DNA of 64,000 nt from NCBI GenBank assembly GCA_003290165.1, contig QNQO01001166.1, positions 62,001 through 126,000 of the forward strand, written 5' to 3'. The position numbers were made by a program, and so were the translations under genes. The notes under the pieces were generated by a model that was not told where the DNA came from, did no database searches, and worked only from the letters and a program-made list of their open reading frames with translations. Source of the stretch: Berberis thunbergii. Its lineage: Eukaryota; Streptophyta; Magnoliopsida; Ranunculales; Berberidaceae. Positions 1 through 10,870 of the stretch are shown in pieces. How positions within the stretch are numbered: position 1 is the stretch's first letter; every line of letters begins with the position of its first letter.

Positions 1-1022
1 ACTGTTCTAAATGATAGCTTGTATGTAGCGTTGTTTGGTATTGAAAATATGTGTAGAAGCTTCGTGAAATCTTCGTTAATTTGTGGTTCAAATATTTATC
101 CTAGTACAGAAAGTTCAGTTGCCTACCCAAAATGTTAATTTGTGACAGATATTTCTTTTTCTCTTGATTTTCCATTCTTACTTGGGCGCGGCCCTTTAGT
201 TTCATTCTTATATGTGTTTCCTTTGTGAACACGGACTTAATTCCATGAGATAATCAACGTGACATCACATTTCAATGCCCAATAGCCTTTTATCCATGTT
301 GGATATTCCGCAAGCTCAAGTTATTGAGCTTGACATATGCTTCATCAATTGTTGGAGTTACCTCTTTTTTTTAATTTTGTATGACATGTTTTACATTGCC
401 AACTTGTCATTTCTTTCCTGTGTTGGACATCTATTACATGGTCCATTGATAGCTTTTCATGCAAAGCTTCAAGCCTACCATACCCAGGTTTCTATGAACC
501 TTTTTGATCAGCTTCCTAAGTATATATATAATTGATTTGAATACATAATGTCAATCATTTGATTTTGAATACATAATATCAATCATTTGATTATTTTGAA
601 TACATTTCACTTTATCATTTATGCCCTGTTTTTTGATACTTGTTCTGTGCTAATGACTTGAATCATAACAAATAGAATGTTAATGATTTGAGTTTGAATG
701 TTAGTTATTTACTTTTCTTCCTGACATACACAGATTTTTGTTTTTTTCTTGAAAGTATGAACTTTGAACATGTGTTCCTACTAAAGGGTTGAAGCTAGGA
801 TGCACAAGTCACAAAGCAAAACCAAAAAGAGATTGTATAATTTATTTGGACATTGAATGTTCATTAGTATTTGATGAAATTTTAGTTTCTCTTATAGTCT
901 TACTCAATTATTCATGCCTTTCTATGTGTTTAATCTAATATCTTTCACCGTTCTGCGTATTCTTAATTTGATCATGCGTATTCATATTTGGAGGAGACTA
1001 GCTGTCATCAGTATCTGATGAA
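1..1022. other. AT-rich sequence, no gene recognised
   Basis: This stretch is T-rich and resembles plant intron or intergenic sequence. Short open frames are present but none has a recognisable domain or convincing codon use. A near-duplicate of 'aatacataatgtcaatcatttgattttgaatacataatatcaatcatttga' lies at about 540-600 (a short tandem repeat). Confidence 0.5.
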
Positions 1023-1181
1023 GTTTGTATTACTCTTTCTTACACAGTTAACTGGAAAGGAGTGGCGCCAAATTCTGGAGGTTAGTTGGAATTTTCAAAT
1101 CTATTACATCTTATTGTGAGTGTTCGTTTCATACGTGGATAAGTAGATTCATAGTATCGTGTTTGTGGGATACTCTTTATT
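1023..1181 (+). repeat. Block duplicated at 50,564-50,722 inside the CACTA element
   Basis: About 159 bp is nearly identical to 50,564-50,722. It contains an exon-like segment (1048-1080) with an acceptor (tacacag) before it and a donor (gttagt) after it, reading LTGKEWRQILE. The source gene was not identified. Retention of splice sites and flanking intron in both copies shows that genomic DNA, not cDNA, was duplicated. Confidence 0.85.
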
Positions 1182-1255
1182 TCAGTTTAGACCACATTTC
1201 TCTAATGGCAAGAAACCTTTTTTGTTTCTTCTTTGTTATTTCTTCCTTGAATATT
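1182..1255 (+). repeat. Block duplicated at 47,906-47,977 inside the CACTA element
   Basis: About 73 bp beginning 'tcagtttagaccacatttc' matches 47,906-47,977, just upstream of the first exonuclease exon in the CACTA element. Here it abuts the block at 1023-1181, whereas in the CACTA element the two blocks are about 2.6 kb apart and in the opposite order, so one locus has been rearranged. Confidence 0.8.
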
Positions 1256-1806
1256 GATTGTTTGGCAAGCTTCATCACACTTTCTATTAAAGTTATCTTC
1301 TTCAAAACTGATATATGCATTTGTTTGTGGATAATCTAATTATCAGAATCTGATGCATTTATGTGAATCACAGGTTAAATACAAAGTATCCCTTATGCAA
1401 CATGTTAAAGTGAACGAAAATGTGGCTTTACTCTTCATGTTAATCTTAAGCATTTTGTGCCTTGTGTTTACCACTATCTTTTCATTGCTGGCAAATGGAC
1501 GGAAGGTACACAATGGCATGGAAATGAAAAAAAAAAAGAGTCATTTTTATCCCCAAAGCCTTTCTCACAATTGAATGAACAATGTAATTTTTTCCCCACT
1601 ATATATTTGGTAGAGATGGAAATATCCAAGTGTTTTGGTCCTTTTCCATCCTATACAGTATTGTGCGTAAATGTAGGCATTCATTCCAAGTCGCGCCATA
1701 TAGGCTATCTCATCCAAGTGATAATTGGCATTGGAACACCTTACAAGATAATAGAAAAATAAATTCTCTATTTGATTTCAATTGCACTCCAATGTTGAAG
1801 ACTAAT

Positions 1807-1919
1807 AAATGTTACTATCCAAAAAAAAAAAAAACTGATGAGTGTGTTATGAGAATATTAAACAAGTCTATTGAATATTTGAACATGTGTGTGTTTTGCA
1901 GATATTGCAGCAATTTGTA
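1807..1919 (+). repeat. Block duplicated at 50,875-50,987 inside the CACTA element
   Basis: 113 bp is identical or nearly so to 50,875-50,987. It includes a poly(A) run, an intron end (gtgtgttttgcag) and the first bases of the downstream exon. It is the third block shared with the CACTA cargo. Confidence 0.85.
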
Positions 1920-2163
1920 TCCAAGAGCTGAATCATACAGAGCCTGCAATTGGTGTCTGAAAAAAGAAAGCCCCAAGTCGTCAGAACAACCACATAAATC
2001 CTCCCTCACTTGTACCATTAAAAGAAATCACAGCAACAACAATGGTGGACAAACCCCACTGACTTCTCTAATTCATGCATATTGGACAATTACAACTATG
2101 GATGCATGTCTTTCTAATTCTCTAGCTGGATGTGGACTTATCAGAAACAATAAAGAGGGTTGA
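1902..2163 (+). pseudogene. Exon fragment of a putative zinc-ribbon protein
   Basis: After the acceptor 'gtgttttgcag' the reading frame continues with YCSNLYPRAESYRACNWC and a hydrophilic Ser/Lys/Asn-rich tail, ending at a stop near 2163. With the codon spanning the junction it forms a CX2C-X12-CX2C pattern, as in small zinc ribbons of plant proteins. No start codon, upstream exon or full domain can be assembled here. The first part also occurs in the CACTA element, where the rest is missing. I infer a gene fragment; the parent gene is not identified and the frame could be fortuitous. Confidence 0.35.
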
Positions 2164-2623
2164 TGTATAGTGCAGGTACTTCGCTTAAAAACATTTTGGC
2201 TATTGAACTCCAAGCTGTCTAACTGGGGCTCTTTGATGTTGATAGCATGCTTGCCAGTAGAACATGAGTTCAGTGTTTCTCCCAAGCAGATGTTGACATC
2301 CTTAATGGCCAGATTGACACTCCATGGGAATTATGGGAGTATAATGAGAACCCCCACTGACGTGAAGCTGAGTTGAGTCATGTTTTTACTTGTATGGTGA
2401 TAACTTCTACAATTGGTATGGTGATGACTCCGGAACAGCTTTGCTTTGCGGCTCTGTTTGGCCTGCAGGGGCGGTGTAGGCGATTCAGCTGCGAGGATCA
2501 CAATGCGCGCAGGAACGAGGTGCACTCAACCTGGTTTCTGTCAGTTTCCATTTGCGAGGATGGTTGGACTGCATGTGCACTGAGCACATAGATAGGAGCT
2601 TTAAGCTTGGGTTCTCCTCTGTT
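2164..2623. other. No gene recognised
   Basis: Mixed-composition sequence that becomes GC-richer rightwards. Overlapping short frames on both strands have no recognisable motif. Confidence 0.4.
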
Positions 2624-2936
2624 TTGCACGGTGCCCTTGGCACTGCAGGAGTGAGGAGACGCGTCGAACAGGGAGCTGCAAGTGCATGTCGTTGTTTGCA
2701 CGGTGCCGTTGGCGCTGCAGGAGCGAGGCTGCGCGTCGAGCAAGTGGACTTTTTCGTTTGTATGGGTCTTATGGTTATCAGCGATCATTGGAGCGAGGAG
2801 ACGCGTCGAACAGGGAGCTGCAAGTGCATGTCATTGTTTGCACGGTGCCGTTGGCGCTGCAGGAGCGAGGCTGCGCGTCGAGCAAGTGGACTTTTTCGTT
2901 TGTATGGGTCTTATGGTTATCAGCGATCATTATGGC
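2624..2936. repeat. GC-rich 142-bp tandem duplication
   Basis: The segment 2653-2794 is repeated almost exactly at 2795-2931 (period 142 bp, differing at about one base in the shared part). A shorter, more diverged partial copy of the 'tgcacggtgcc...ctgcaggagcgagg' portion precedes it at 2624-2667. The period is not a multiple of three, so a continuous frame would read different peptides in each copy. The composition is well above the flanks. Origin unknown. Confidence 0.85.
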
Positions 2937-3329
2937 AGAATCTTTTTTGTTCATTGACTGTGGGACTTCCTGACTTCCTCATTATGCAGAATCTTTTTTC
3001 TATTGGAATGAAGTTCTTCAGTATCAGTGAGTATTCATCCATCACTTTCTTTTGTTATGTTGAGCATAACCATGAAACCATTCTAATGGCTTTATTTGTT
3101 TCCTATTTGCTTCTGAAATACTTTATTTCCTCATTTTTAGAATCCGAGAAAAGAAGGAATATGTGACAGTGTTGTTGTGCGGTACAAGCGAGTGCGGCAA
3201 GTCTACATGGATTCGCATGGGTGCGGCAAAATATGACAATAAAGAAGAAAACACAAAATATATGGACCTTATTGAGGAATAGGATAACAAAAACCACCAA
3301 ATCATCACATGGATTCACAACACATGTAC

Positions 3330-4030
3330 GCTCCATTAGTCTCTAATTTGGTAGATTCGAGACTGCCAAGTCACTTTGGGACTTTCTGAGAAACGTCATA
3401 CAACCTGTAATTTGTCACATCGATACCAACTTCTGGTCACTCTACATTGCATGCAACAACAACCCGTACAATCTATCAACACTTTCCTATCAGAGATGCA
3501 CTATGTTTGAGACCAACTTGCTTCCTCAGAACCCAAATATATAGATTCCGACAATGCCGAAAACTTTCCAAACTATCGGGATTATTAACACTTTGTTATC
3601 TTCCTCATGACTCTCATTAAAGACTTTGAGCATGTTTATCCATCTTTCTTACAGCGCAGTCCTTTACCTACTTTGGATCAAGCAGTTAGTGAACTTCTCT
3701 CGAAGGCAACTTGTCTTGCCCAGGCAAGTCCACCCCTACAGATATTGTCCTTGCCACTAGCAAGACTGCCCCAATAGATGTTTTTGCCACCCCTAAAGGA
3801 CCTCAAACTAAACTATAAAGGTCATTCATCTGGATCTTTCACACAATTGTTCACTTACTGCAAGAAAACAAATCACATCTCGCTTGGACAGCTGATTTCA
3901 AGTTTGCCAATTCTGCAATAAGAAAGCACCCGGTCATTTTCAACATGAATGTCTTCAAAATCCTAACATACATTCCCAACAATACATGCCTCGAGGTGTT
4001 CCTCCTATATCCGCTGCCACTACTGTTGAC
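3330..4030 (+). pseudogene. copia-1 gag remnant
   Basis: Several frames together resemble copia gag. Near 3850-3960 two Cys clusters appear (YCKKTNH and CQFCNKKAPGHFQHEC). The second is a CCHC zinc knuckle with altered spacing (CX2CX6HX4C instead of CX2CX4HX4C). Frameshifts interrupt the protein throughout, and no start codon can be assigned. Gag would have packaged the element RNA. Confidence 0.55.
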
Positions 4031-4719
4031 GGTTCATCATTCACTGTTCCTGTCAAATCCTTCTCTGCTTTCGACATAGAGCAAATTGTCAAACAAGTAC
4101 CTGCTCATTCTGGTAATCCACCCTCCACTTTCATGTTAGTCATCTCAAGTAATTCATCTTAGTTCTTTGATTCTGCCAGTTGTAATCACATGACACATGC
4201 CACCCTCTTTTCTACCAAACGCACCGCTAGCCACACTCCGGCCATTCAAACTACGATGGCTCTCCATGATCGTGAGCCATATTGGAAAAAATTTCACATT
4301 ACGCACTTCTCTTTCTAACACTAATTGTATTCCCCAGCTAACTATCAATTCTTATCTGTTGGTCAACTATGTGACTTCGGTCTTACTGTTTTTTTTTCTA
4401 CTTCTAGTTGATGTGTACAAGATCCAAAGATGGGACAAACTCTTGGGATAGGCCGTAAGGTTGGCCGCCTATTTGAGCTAATCTACCTCTTCTATATTCC
4501 ATCTCACTTATCCATTCAAATATCATCTCCAGTCTCATCCACCACATTTATTAGTCTCTGGTATTCTTGCCTTGGTCAATTTTTGTTGGTTGTCTTCAAT
4601 TCTTAGTAACCAGTGGTCATTAGGGTTTGTCAATAAAGATCTTTTTGATTTCCTTCATTGTCAACTTGCAAAACAATCAACATAACCATTTAATAAAGTG
4701 ACTATTTTTCTTCTACACC

Positions 4720-5400
4720 CTTTGACTTGATTTACTCTGATGTTTGGGGTCCATTTCCCACTACTACTATGGGAGGTTCGAGATACTTTGTAACTTTTAT
4801 TGATGATTACTGTCGCTACACTTGGCTTTTTCTCATGCGCATTCGATCTTAATTACCTCAGTTATACTTTGATTTTGCTACTATTGTCAAAACTCAATTT
4901 TCTTGCAATATCAAAATGTTTAGTGTTGACAATGTTGCCGAATACACTAATTCTGGGGTCCTTAGCTTTCTTCGCCAACATGGCTTTCTTCCTCATCGTT
5001 TTTGTCCATGCACCTCTTAACAAAATGGACGCGCTGAACGCAAACACTGTGACATTCTCAACATTGTTCATGCCTTTCTCATACCGGTTTCATGTCTTGA
5101 GAATTGATGGGGTGAAGTTTCTCTTACAACCATTTACACCAAATAATCATGTGTCTTCTCCTATCCTTGGAAAACAATCACCATTTGAGTGTCTCTATGG
5201 TCAACCTCCTAACTATAGTACTCATAAGCTTTTTGGTTATACCTGTTTTGTTCTTCTTCAGCCTCATGAGCACTCCAAGTTTGAACCTAGATCTCGCCTA
5301 TGTTGTTTCCTTGGATATGGTGTTGAACATAAAGGTTACATATGTTGGTATCCTCACTCCAAAAGCCTTCTTGTATCTCGCCATGTTGTTTTCTTGTAAC
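4720..5400 (+). pseudogene. copia-1 integrase remnant
   Basis: The frame starting near 4725 reads LIYSDVWGPF, then FVTFIDDYCRYTW, typical of the copia integrase core, followed by a degenerate DNVAEY where DN.GEY is expected and an NGRAERKH-like segment. Two or more frame changes are needed. After 5170 the C-terminal region, with FGYTCFVLL and LGYGVEHKGY, is still recognisable. Integration activity must be lost. The preceding frame (about 4400-4500) is the pre-integrase/protease linker. Confidence 0.75.
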
Positions 5401-5785
5401 ACAAAATGTTCTCCATCTCCAAGTTTCACTTACCGCACGCTACTACTCCTCTCCTATTCACCAACCCTTCTGCCTGACACTCTTGATATGGACTCTTCAT
5501 TTGAGTCAGCATCGCCACCCACAAATCCTATCTCCTCCTCACATGAGCTCTCCACCTTGCCCTCTCCTGAGCTACTTGTCTCTTCCGATGGATCCGCTCC
5601 AGCAGCTTCTAATCTCCCTCCTAGGCAAAGTAACTGGGTAAAAAATCTTGTCCATCTTCGTGATTTTGTTGAATTTTCCACTATTCTTTCTCATTATGTA
5701 CCTCAGACTTATTTTGAAGCTAGTTCTGACCTCTTTGGTAGAAAGCAATGATTGATGAACTATAGACACTCGAAAACACTCACAC

Positions 5786-7207
5786 TTGGGATCTAGTGGA
5801 CTTGCTAATATGAGATGCAAATGGGTTTACAAAATAAAAACTAACTCTGATGGGTCTATTGATCGGTACAAGGCTCGCTTGGTTGATAAGGGGTATACCC
5901 TGGAGTATTGGATAGACGATAAAGAAACTTTTGCTCTAGTTGCTCATCTCACTTCAGTCTGCAGTTTAATTGCAGTTGACACAATCCATCGTGGGGGATT
6001 ATTTCAAATGGATGTGAAAAATCCTTGCCTAATGGTGATATTATAGAAGAAGTTCATATGCGTCCTCCTCCTGGTTCTCATCATCCTCCACATCAAGTCT
6101 GCAAACTTCATCAAGCTCTCTATGGTCTCAAGCAAGCTCATTGGGTTTGGTTTGCCAAGATCATCACCATTGTTGGGGATTTTAGATTCACTCCCAACTC
6201 ACACGACTCGAACTAGGGTACTATTATTCTTCTCCTCTATGTAGATGATATGATTATCACCGGTGATGAGACATCCGAAATATCAAATCTCAAGACTTGT
6301 CTCAGTCAACAAGTAGAGATGAAAGATCTTGGGAAGCTTAATTGCTTTTTGGAGCTTGAGATAACTTCTAAATCCGAGGGATATTATCTTTCTCAAGCCA
6401 AGTATGCTTCTGATCTTCTTACTCGAGCGGGACTCATAGATAGTATGATATGTACCACTCCTCTTGAGCCAACTCTAAGCTCGCTCCTAAGGATGGCACA
6501 CCTCCGAATGACCCCACCTTGTTTAGCCAGTTTGTTGGGAGTCTACCTTATCTTATAGTTACTCGCCCTGACATCTCCTACATTGTTCATATTGTCAGTC
6601 AATTTCTCTATTCTCCTCTCTCACCTCATTATGTTGTAGTTTTTCGCATTCTTAGGTACATCAAGGGACCCTATTTTACGGTATTTATTTCTCTGCTTAC
6701 TCCTCACTTGAGCTTCGAGCCTATTCAAATGCAGATTGGGCAGTTGACCCCACTAATCGTCGATATACCATTGGCTATTGCTTCTTTCTGGGTTATTTAC
6801 TTATTTCTTGGCATAACAAAAAGCAAAACACGGTCGCTCGATCCAGCACAAAAACTTAGTATCATGCTCTTGCTGATACAACTTAGGAACTTCTCTGGCT
6901 CCGCTGGTTACTTGAAGACACGAGCGTTACTCTTTCTACAGCCACTATCATCAACTGTAATAATCAAAGTGTTATTCAGATTGCTCACAATGATGTCTTC
7001 CATGAACGCATGAAACACATTGAAATTGATTGTCACTTTGTACATCATTGCATCTCTCGTGGTACCATTGGACTATTATCAGTTTATTCCGTCGATCAAA
7101 CTCAAGACATTTTCATTAAAGCCCATCCTCGTGGACACTTCCAGGATTTAGTTTCCAAACTCAACTTGATATCCATTTTACCACTTGAGTTTGAGGCAGG
7201 TTGTTAA
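5786..7207 (+). pseudogene. copia-1 reverse transcriptase/RNase H remnant
   Basis: The frames give CKWVYKIK..DGSIDRYKARLV, then LYGLKQA, then LLYVDDMIITG (intact YVDD box at about 6235-6255), MKDLGKLNCFLELEI, QFVGSLPYL.VTRPDISY and RNase H with ISWHNKKQNTVARSST in a shifted frame, then MKHIEIDCHFVHH and DIFIKA, the usual end of copia pol. Stops and indels at about 6030, 6215, 6520 and 6720 break it. It ends in a stop at about 7207, immediately before the LTR. Confidence 0.85.
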
Positions 7208-7316
7208 TGTATGAAATGTATAAGTCTTAGTTTAGTCTTGATGCAGTCATTTTTCGCTCCTTGCTTTGGCCTAATCCTGCTGACCTTGCACAAGTAAAGC
7301 ACGTGAGCCACGGAGG

Positions 7317-8084
7317 GCAGACCTACTAAGGGGCAAGGGAGGGCAGCTGCTCCCCCCCCCCCCCCCCCCCAACTTTTAAAATATTTTTTGTATATATACT
7401 TTATTCTTAAAAAATATATATTATATAATGTAGAATATAATATGAAAATTATTTATCCAAATGTTTGAACATGACTTTGTTGGTGTAATGGTTGGAGGTT
7501 TATCATTTTTAGTAAAAACCCGAGAGTTCGATACTCTTCGAGTGCATTTCTATTTTATTTTCAATGCAATTTTATTAGTAATTGCAAACATAAAAAAATG
7601 TTTAGTTTAATAAAAATTTATTAACATTTAAGAAATGAATTTTCTTATTATTAAACCTCCAGAAAAAAATATTTAAAATTAATATCTAAAATAATAACTA
7701 TAGAATTCAATGAAAATATATACCATTAGACAACTCGTAAAAAATTTTGGGCCTCATATAAACTAATTTTTCTATGAAATTGTATTATGATCATATTAGG
7801 TATGCAAATTTCAAATTTTTTTAGCTACACCTAGATACTTATCCTAATTATTTTGTAATATTAGTTATATATTGTAGTTATTGTGCTCGTTTGCTCCTTG
7901 CTAAGGTTAGTGACCTTATTTTGACTTAAAATTGGACAACACTGGATCCAATTTGGTATATGCAATGTATTTTTTACAATTGTATTTTTTATTAGTTATT
8001 AGTTCAGGTAGAAAAATAATTTTGTTTTATCATTGATAACTACTATTATCAATTAATAAGTATTTTCCATTTCCGCCCTCCCCT
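7317..8084. mobile_element. Unclassified AT-rich insertion with a poly-C tract and tRNA-like boxes
   Basis: It interrupts LTR sequence that is continuous at 63,906-64,000. It starts 'gggcagacctactaagggg' and shortly reaches about 20 consecutive C. The opposite end, 'ccgccctcccct', is a rough inverted match to 'aggggcaagggagggc'. Near 7480-7545 'tggtgtaatggtt' and 'gagttcgatactc' resemble pol III A and B boxes, about 50 bp apart, suggesting a tRNA-derived segment. No coding capacity and no clear target duplication. Boundaries are approximate. Confidence 0.4.
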
Positions 8085-8515
8085 GGTTGGGGTGGCTGAT
8101 GACACTCCGATGCTAAAGTCAGACAGAGATCTGAGGAATGTGTAATGATATAAACAAGGAATTTGTAGCGTACTTTAACTTACCAACCTCATTTCTTATT
8201 TATAGTACAGGAATCCTAGTTCTCCCAAGTTATCGAAGGCATAGTTTAGGAAGGAGATATTCGTGGAGATCCTTCTCTACTTAGGAGTTGCATGTGTTGT
8301 AGGAAAGAAGTCCCTTGTTAGCCCTGTGCTCCTAAATACGTGGGAGATAGTTCCCAATCCAAGAGAAATCCGTAGAAGATAGTTTCTCTACGTGGAATGT
8401 ACTCTGGTATTTACTTCCTAGTTGGAAGTAGAGAGCTATTGTAGTTGCCCGTCCAAAGCTGATCATCGAGAAACTTGCTTTAGTAGAAGTTACGGGTATT
8501 GAGGATAGTTGTGAG

Positions 8516-9122
8516 CAACAATTATGATTTCATTTTTCAAGTTCATTTCGGTATCTTGATTTTAAGAAATATTTTGAAAATTATTTTGGTGTTTAAAAAA
8601 AAATTGTAAAAATTTCGAGGATACATAAAAAAAAATATGATGAATTTCGAGGGTAAATGAAAAAGTGAAAAATAGATGCAAGTAAAAAAATCTATTAAAC
8701 ATATTAAATGAAGCCTAAATACTAAGAAATAAAACAAACATGAAATCAATATATAATTAGAAAATCATAGCTTCAAAAATCAATATATAAGTAGAAGATG
8801 TGATAATTAAAAAATCAAGGGGTGGTTTTAAAAATCAATAAATAATTAAAAGAATTGATAATATGAAAAGAAAAAAAAACTCGAAATTGACGAAAAAAAA
8901 GCTCCAAAATTTTTCGAAAAAAAAACCCTTGAAAAATGTAATTTTTGATAGCTGAGTTTTGTATTTTTATGAAAAAGATGAAATTTATGGAAAAGTTTCA
9001 AAATTAACAAAAAAATCTCGAAAAGTTCGAAAAAAAATGTAACTTTAAATTTCGCCCTTTTTCTTTTCGTAATTTCAAAAAAATGAAATTTTCGTTGAAA
9101 TTTCTCGAAATCATATTCCTTG
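8516..9122. mobile_element. 607-bp MITE with 8-bp target duplication
   Basis: The element is flanked by perfect 8-bp direct repeats gttgtgag (8508-8515 and 9123-9130). Its ends are inverted repeats, caacaattatgatttc at the left and caaggaatatgatttc (reverse complement) at the right, 13 of 16 identical. The interior is very AT-rich, with A and T homopolymers and 'tcgaaaaa' motifs and no coding potential. The homologous LTR copy at 9441-9900 is continuous across the insertion point, giving a natural empty site. The 8-bp duplication favours a hAT-type non-autonomous element. Confidence 0.85.
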
Positions 9123-9302
9123 GTTGTGAGACGTGTGGGCCTAGCATGCTATAAGAGTTTGAGTCTGGCTGGCGGACTGGATCAGGTGGGCTTAGAACCG
9201 CTTGGGCCGGATCAGTGTTGGGCTGACGTTGGAGCCCATAATTCGTCGAGATCATCATGACATGTTAATGGCTCAAGGATGTGACCGTTTTTATGTATCA
9301 TC

Positions 9303-9316
9303 AATTACTCCCCCTG
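9303..9316 (-). other. Polypurine tract of the Tat-type element
   Basis: On the - strand this reads tcagggggagtaat immediately before the LTR start (TGATGATAC). A purine run next to a 3' LTR primes plus-strand DNA synthesis. It fixes the orientation of the LTR at 7239-9302. Confidence 0.6.
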
Positions 9317-9440
9317 AGTTAGTGGGCCATCACATTGGTTCGCTAAGTCATCTCTTTGAAAAGATACGTCGTTCATGATGATGATTGAGTCTAAATCGCT
9401 GCTTGAGCCGGGCAATAATTGAATGTGCATCGGTTCTACC

Positions 9441-9900
9441 AGGCCATCGAAGGCGTAGCTTAGGAATGGGATCTTCATGCAGATCCTTTTCTGATTAGGA
9501 ATTGTGTTGTAAGAGAGGAGTTCCATGTTAGCCCTATGTTGTCAGATACGCGGGAGATAAATCTCAATCCAAAAGCAATCCATAAAAGGAAGTTTCCCTA
9601 TGTGGAATGCACTTTGGTATTTGCTTCCTAGTTGGAAGCAAAAAGCTATTGTAGTTGCACGTCCGAAGCTGATCTTCGAGATACTTGCCTTAGTAGGACT
9701 TACGGGTATTGAGGAAAGCTATGAGACGTTTGGGCTTAGCACCCTGTAAGAGTTCGGGTTAGTCTAGCAGACTGGATCAGGTGAGCTTAGAATCCCTTGG
9801 GCCTGGATCAGTATTTGGCTGACGCTGGGGGCCGTAATTTCTCGAGATTATCATGAGACATGTATGGCTCAGGGATGTGATCGTTTTTATGTATCATCTA
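9441..9900 (-). mobile_element. Second, partial copy of the same Tat-type LTR
   Basis: This segment repeats 8232-8515 plus 9123-9300 with about 15-20% divergence and without the MITE, ending 'tttttatgtatcatc'. It is separated from the first LTR by about 140 bp of internal sequence that starts with the polypurine tract. The simplest reading is one gypsy element whose interior and part of its other LTR were deleted. Confidence 0.7.
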
Positions 9901-10023
9901 TCAGGGATTAGCACTCTTTCTCCTCACAATCCTATACATAGGATACCTCCCCTTGTATGCAAATTACATCGTTCAATACAATCTCTCTTATCTTTGTATT
10001 GTCTCATTCCCTCTCTTTCAACA

Positions 10024-10799
10024 GATTGAACAAACTTCAAAATCATTTGACAGACCCAAAAGAAATAGGGGATGTGAAGATACTTTGAAGAGATCTGAGA
10101 ACTGGATTGGTGAGCTCTCCAACAAACAAGTGGAAGTGAGGGTTGAACTAAGTTTACTGTTGTTTACTAGCAAGGTTATGGCAGTATGGGAAGGGGATGC
10201 TAAGTTTGGGAAGATATTGAAGAGAAAGGGAGAAAAAATGTAAATTTGATTGTGTTCTACTTTTTATTACTTAATGACTCCACCTTAACGCTTCATCAAC
10301 ATGTGTGCAAACTTGTGGCCTAAAACTGTTTGTACTAGCATTTTTTAATATTTGGTAGTGGTTTTCCAACTACCAAAGATATGTTTCTTCCTAATTTATC
10401 CTCAGTTTGGGAAAACAAAAATGACAACTTTCTCTCTTCTTTCTTCCAATTCCCCTTTCTATATCCAATTTAGGAGACGCAAGAAAATTCTCCCCATTTT
10501 TCATTTTTCCTTAAGGAAAAAATAAAAAATCTAAATATTTGCAATGTTTGATTTCATGGCTGACAAACTAATTAAAGGTTGCTTAAGTTGTAGAATCACA
10601 ATCAACTCATTTTGATGTGTGTGATAGGCCGATAGCTTTATTTGAGAGGCAATGATTAACAATCGAAACAATTTCGTATGGAATTTATAGCCTGTATGAA
10701 TTTTTTGAATTTAGGGTTTCTTTCTTATATGATCTCCGATGAAAGAAGAAGATGACAAAACAATGGAGAGATGGGGGAGATGGAAGAGAAATGAAGGCC
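10024..10799. other. No gene recognised
   Basis: Intergenic sequence. A short open frame at 9953-10,243 starts inside the copia LTR tail and shows no domain. No repeats were noticed. Confidence 0.4.
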
Positions 10800-10870
10800 A
10801 ATGGGGTACTAGCTCAGCAGTAGACTTGTGGGGATGGAATAACAAATCCAAGGTTCAAACCCAACCAGCA
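10800..10870 (+). repeat. tRNA-like, SINE-type pol III promoter remnant
   Basis: 'tagctcagcag' (10,810-10,820) matches an internal A box and 'ggttcaaaccc' (10,852-10,862) matches a B box, about 32 bp apart as in tRNA-derived SINEs. No acceptor stem or cloverleaf can be drawn, so this is not a tRNA gene. The 66-residue open frame covering it is coincidental. Confidence 0.45.

Larger units (their letters stand above)
3300..7238 (+). mobile_element. Decayed Ty1/copia retrotransposon (copia-1)
   Basis: The order of remnants is gag with a zinc-knuckle-like motif (about 3330-4030), protease/pre-integrase (about 4150-4480), integrase (4720-5400), reverse transcriptase (5786-6560) and RNase H (about 6720-7207), the copia order. 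Every domain carries frameshifts or stops. A polypurine-like tract (ttgaggcaggt) precedes the 3' LTR start at 7202. No 5' LTR is visible upstream of gag, so the element is 5' truncated or rearranged. The start coordinate is approximate. Confidence 0.85.
7239..9302 (-). mobile_element. Tat-type gypsy LTR inserted in the copia-1 LTR
   Basis: It begins TGATGCAGTC and ends GTATCATCA, giving 5-bp inverted LTR ends TGATG/CATCA. The first 80 bp match the LTR that starts at 63,906, next to a - strand gypsy element, and lie in the same orientation. On the right, + strand 'attactccccctga' is the complement of a polypurine tract, so this is the 3' LTR of a - strand element. It is interrupted at 7317-8084 and 8516-9122. 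Without these the LTR is about 690 bp. Confidence 0.7.
7202..10023 (+). mobile_element. copia-1 3' LTR, split by nested insertions
   Basis: The left piece (7202-7238, starting TGTTAATG) follows the polypurine-like tract of copia-1. The right piece (about 9901-10,023) ends in a T/C-rich run and 'ctctctttcaaca', with CA at 10,022-10,023, as copia LTRs usually do. Everything between is gypsy LTR sequence plus its own insertions. The join is inferred from position and style because no second copia-1 LTR is present for comparison. Confidence 0.5.

Noticed and set aside
2552..3166. 204-residue frame over the tandem duplication
   Set aside because: The 142-bp period makes each copy read in a different frame, so the peptides do not repeat. 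Better explained as chance openness of GC-rich repeats.
10800..10870. tRNA gene
   Set aside because: A and B boxes exist but no acceptor stem, anticodon arm or terminator can be formed.
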